Under the pieces are notes generated by a model, which saw only the letters and a program-made list of their open reading frames with translations, was not told the DNA's origin and did no database searches. Below are positions 63,801 to 64,000 of a stretch of DNA of 64,000 nt, piece after piece. This stretch comes from Vanilla planifolia (lineage: Eukaryota; Streptophyta; Magnoliopsida; Asparagales; Orchidaceae), in NCBI GenBank assembly GCA_023846275.1, contig JAIUJO010000164.1, positions 1,037,501-1,101,500 on the forward strand, read 5' to 3'. The position numbers and the translations under genes are program-made. Within the stretch, counting starts at the first letter, position 1; each line of letters starts with the position of its first letter.

Positions 63801-64000
63801 ATCCCTATTTGTTTATGTACGTGTGTATGCTAAGGCATGTGCATCTCTGTGTGTGCAAGTGTATATGTGTGGGGGTGCATTTGTCTGCATGACTGCATAT
63901 GTTCATGTGAGTGGGTGTGTTTGAGCATGTTTGTGTGTGTACATGTGTGAGTGTTTGTGTTTATGTGAATTTGTTTGCATGTGTGTGTCTATGTGTGTGC

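Larger units (their letters stand above)
56439..64000 (+). repeat. Degenerate TG-rich simple-repeat array, block 5
   Basis: TG repeat resumes directly after the ycf2 fragment at TTGTGTGTGCTCATGC and continues to the window edge without a gene. At 61222-61232 a short ACACACACAC word followed by GTGT gives a small ACACGTGT palindrome (61229-61236), a minor orientation flip. Other tandem copies are listed separately. Confidence 0.95.

Noticed and set aside
1..64000. Telomeric array
   Set aside because: Plant telomere TTTAGGG is not repeated in tandem anywhere; only single words occur at insert ends.
1..64000. Mitochondrial genome with a plastid insert
   Set aside because: Plant mitochondria do take up plastid DNA, but tens of kilobases of degenerate TG repeat without any mitochondrial gene does not fit. 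Nuclear origin is more likely, though not proven.

Overview
This window is almost entirely one sequence family: a degenerate T/G-rich simple repeat, read as TG on the + strand, with frequent TGCATG, TGTATG and TTTGTG interruptions. It runs from base 1 to base 64000 and is broken at only four places. I see no intact protein-coding gene, rRNA, tRNA, CRISPR array, operon or defence or biosynthetic system. The many long open frames in all six phases are artefacts: TGT, GTG, CAT and ACA codons leave few stops, giving Cys/Val/Met-rich frames on + and His/Thr-rich frames on -.

The best clue to the organism is the insert at about 55,880-56,438. On the - strand it reads as a decayed piece of the plastid gene ycf2, with several stops and frameshifts. 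A broken plastid fragment inside a huge simple repeat fits plastid DNA transferred to the nucleus of a land plant. The species cannot be named from this window. Grasses are less likely as a recent source because their plastids have lost functional ycf2.

Layout: TG array 1-32,033; a 52-bp AT-rich scar followed by about 100 bp of CA-rich (flipped) repeat at 32,034-32,190; TG array to about 44,548; an AT-rich non-repeat insert 44,549-45,437; TG array to about 51,243; a second AT-rich insert 51,244-51,484; TG array to about 55,870; the ycf2 fragment; TG array to the end. The 3' parts of the two AT-rich inserts are related over about 125 bp and both end at TTTAGGG against the TG array. They therefore look like two copies of one dispersed repeat.

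Within the array there are many local duplications. They range from perfect 30-bp and 38-bp tandem copies, through 200-300 bp tandem pairs, to duplicated blocks of about 0.4 kb and 1.1-1.2 kb. This suggests growth by nested segmental duplication rather than by simple slippage. The longest perfect (TG)n run I noticed is only 26 bp. Most interruptions keep the pyrimidine-purine alternation, so the region may readily form Z-DNA. It is also very rich in CATGCATG, the plant RY motif. These physical and regulatory properties are the most interesting aspects of the window; no gene-encoded novel system was found.
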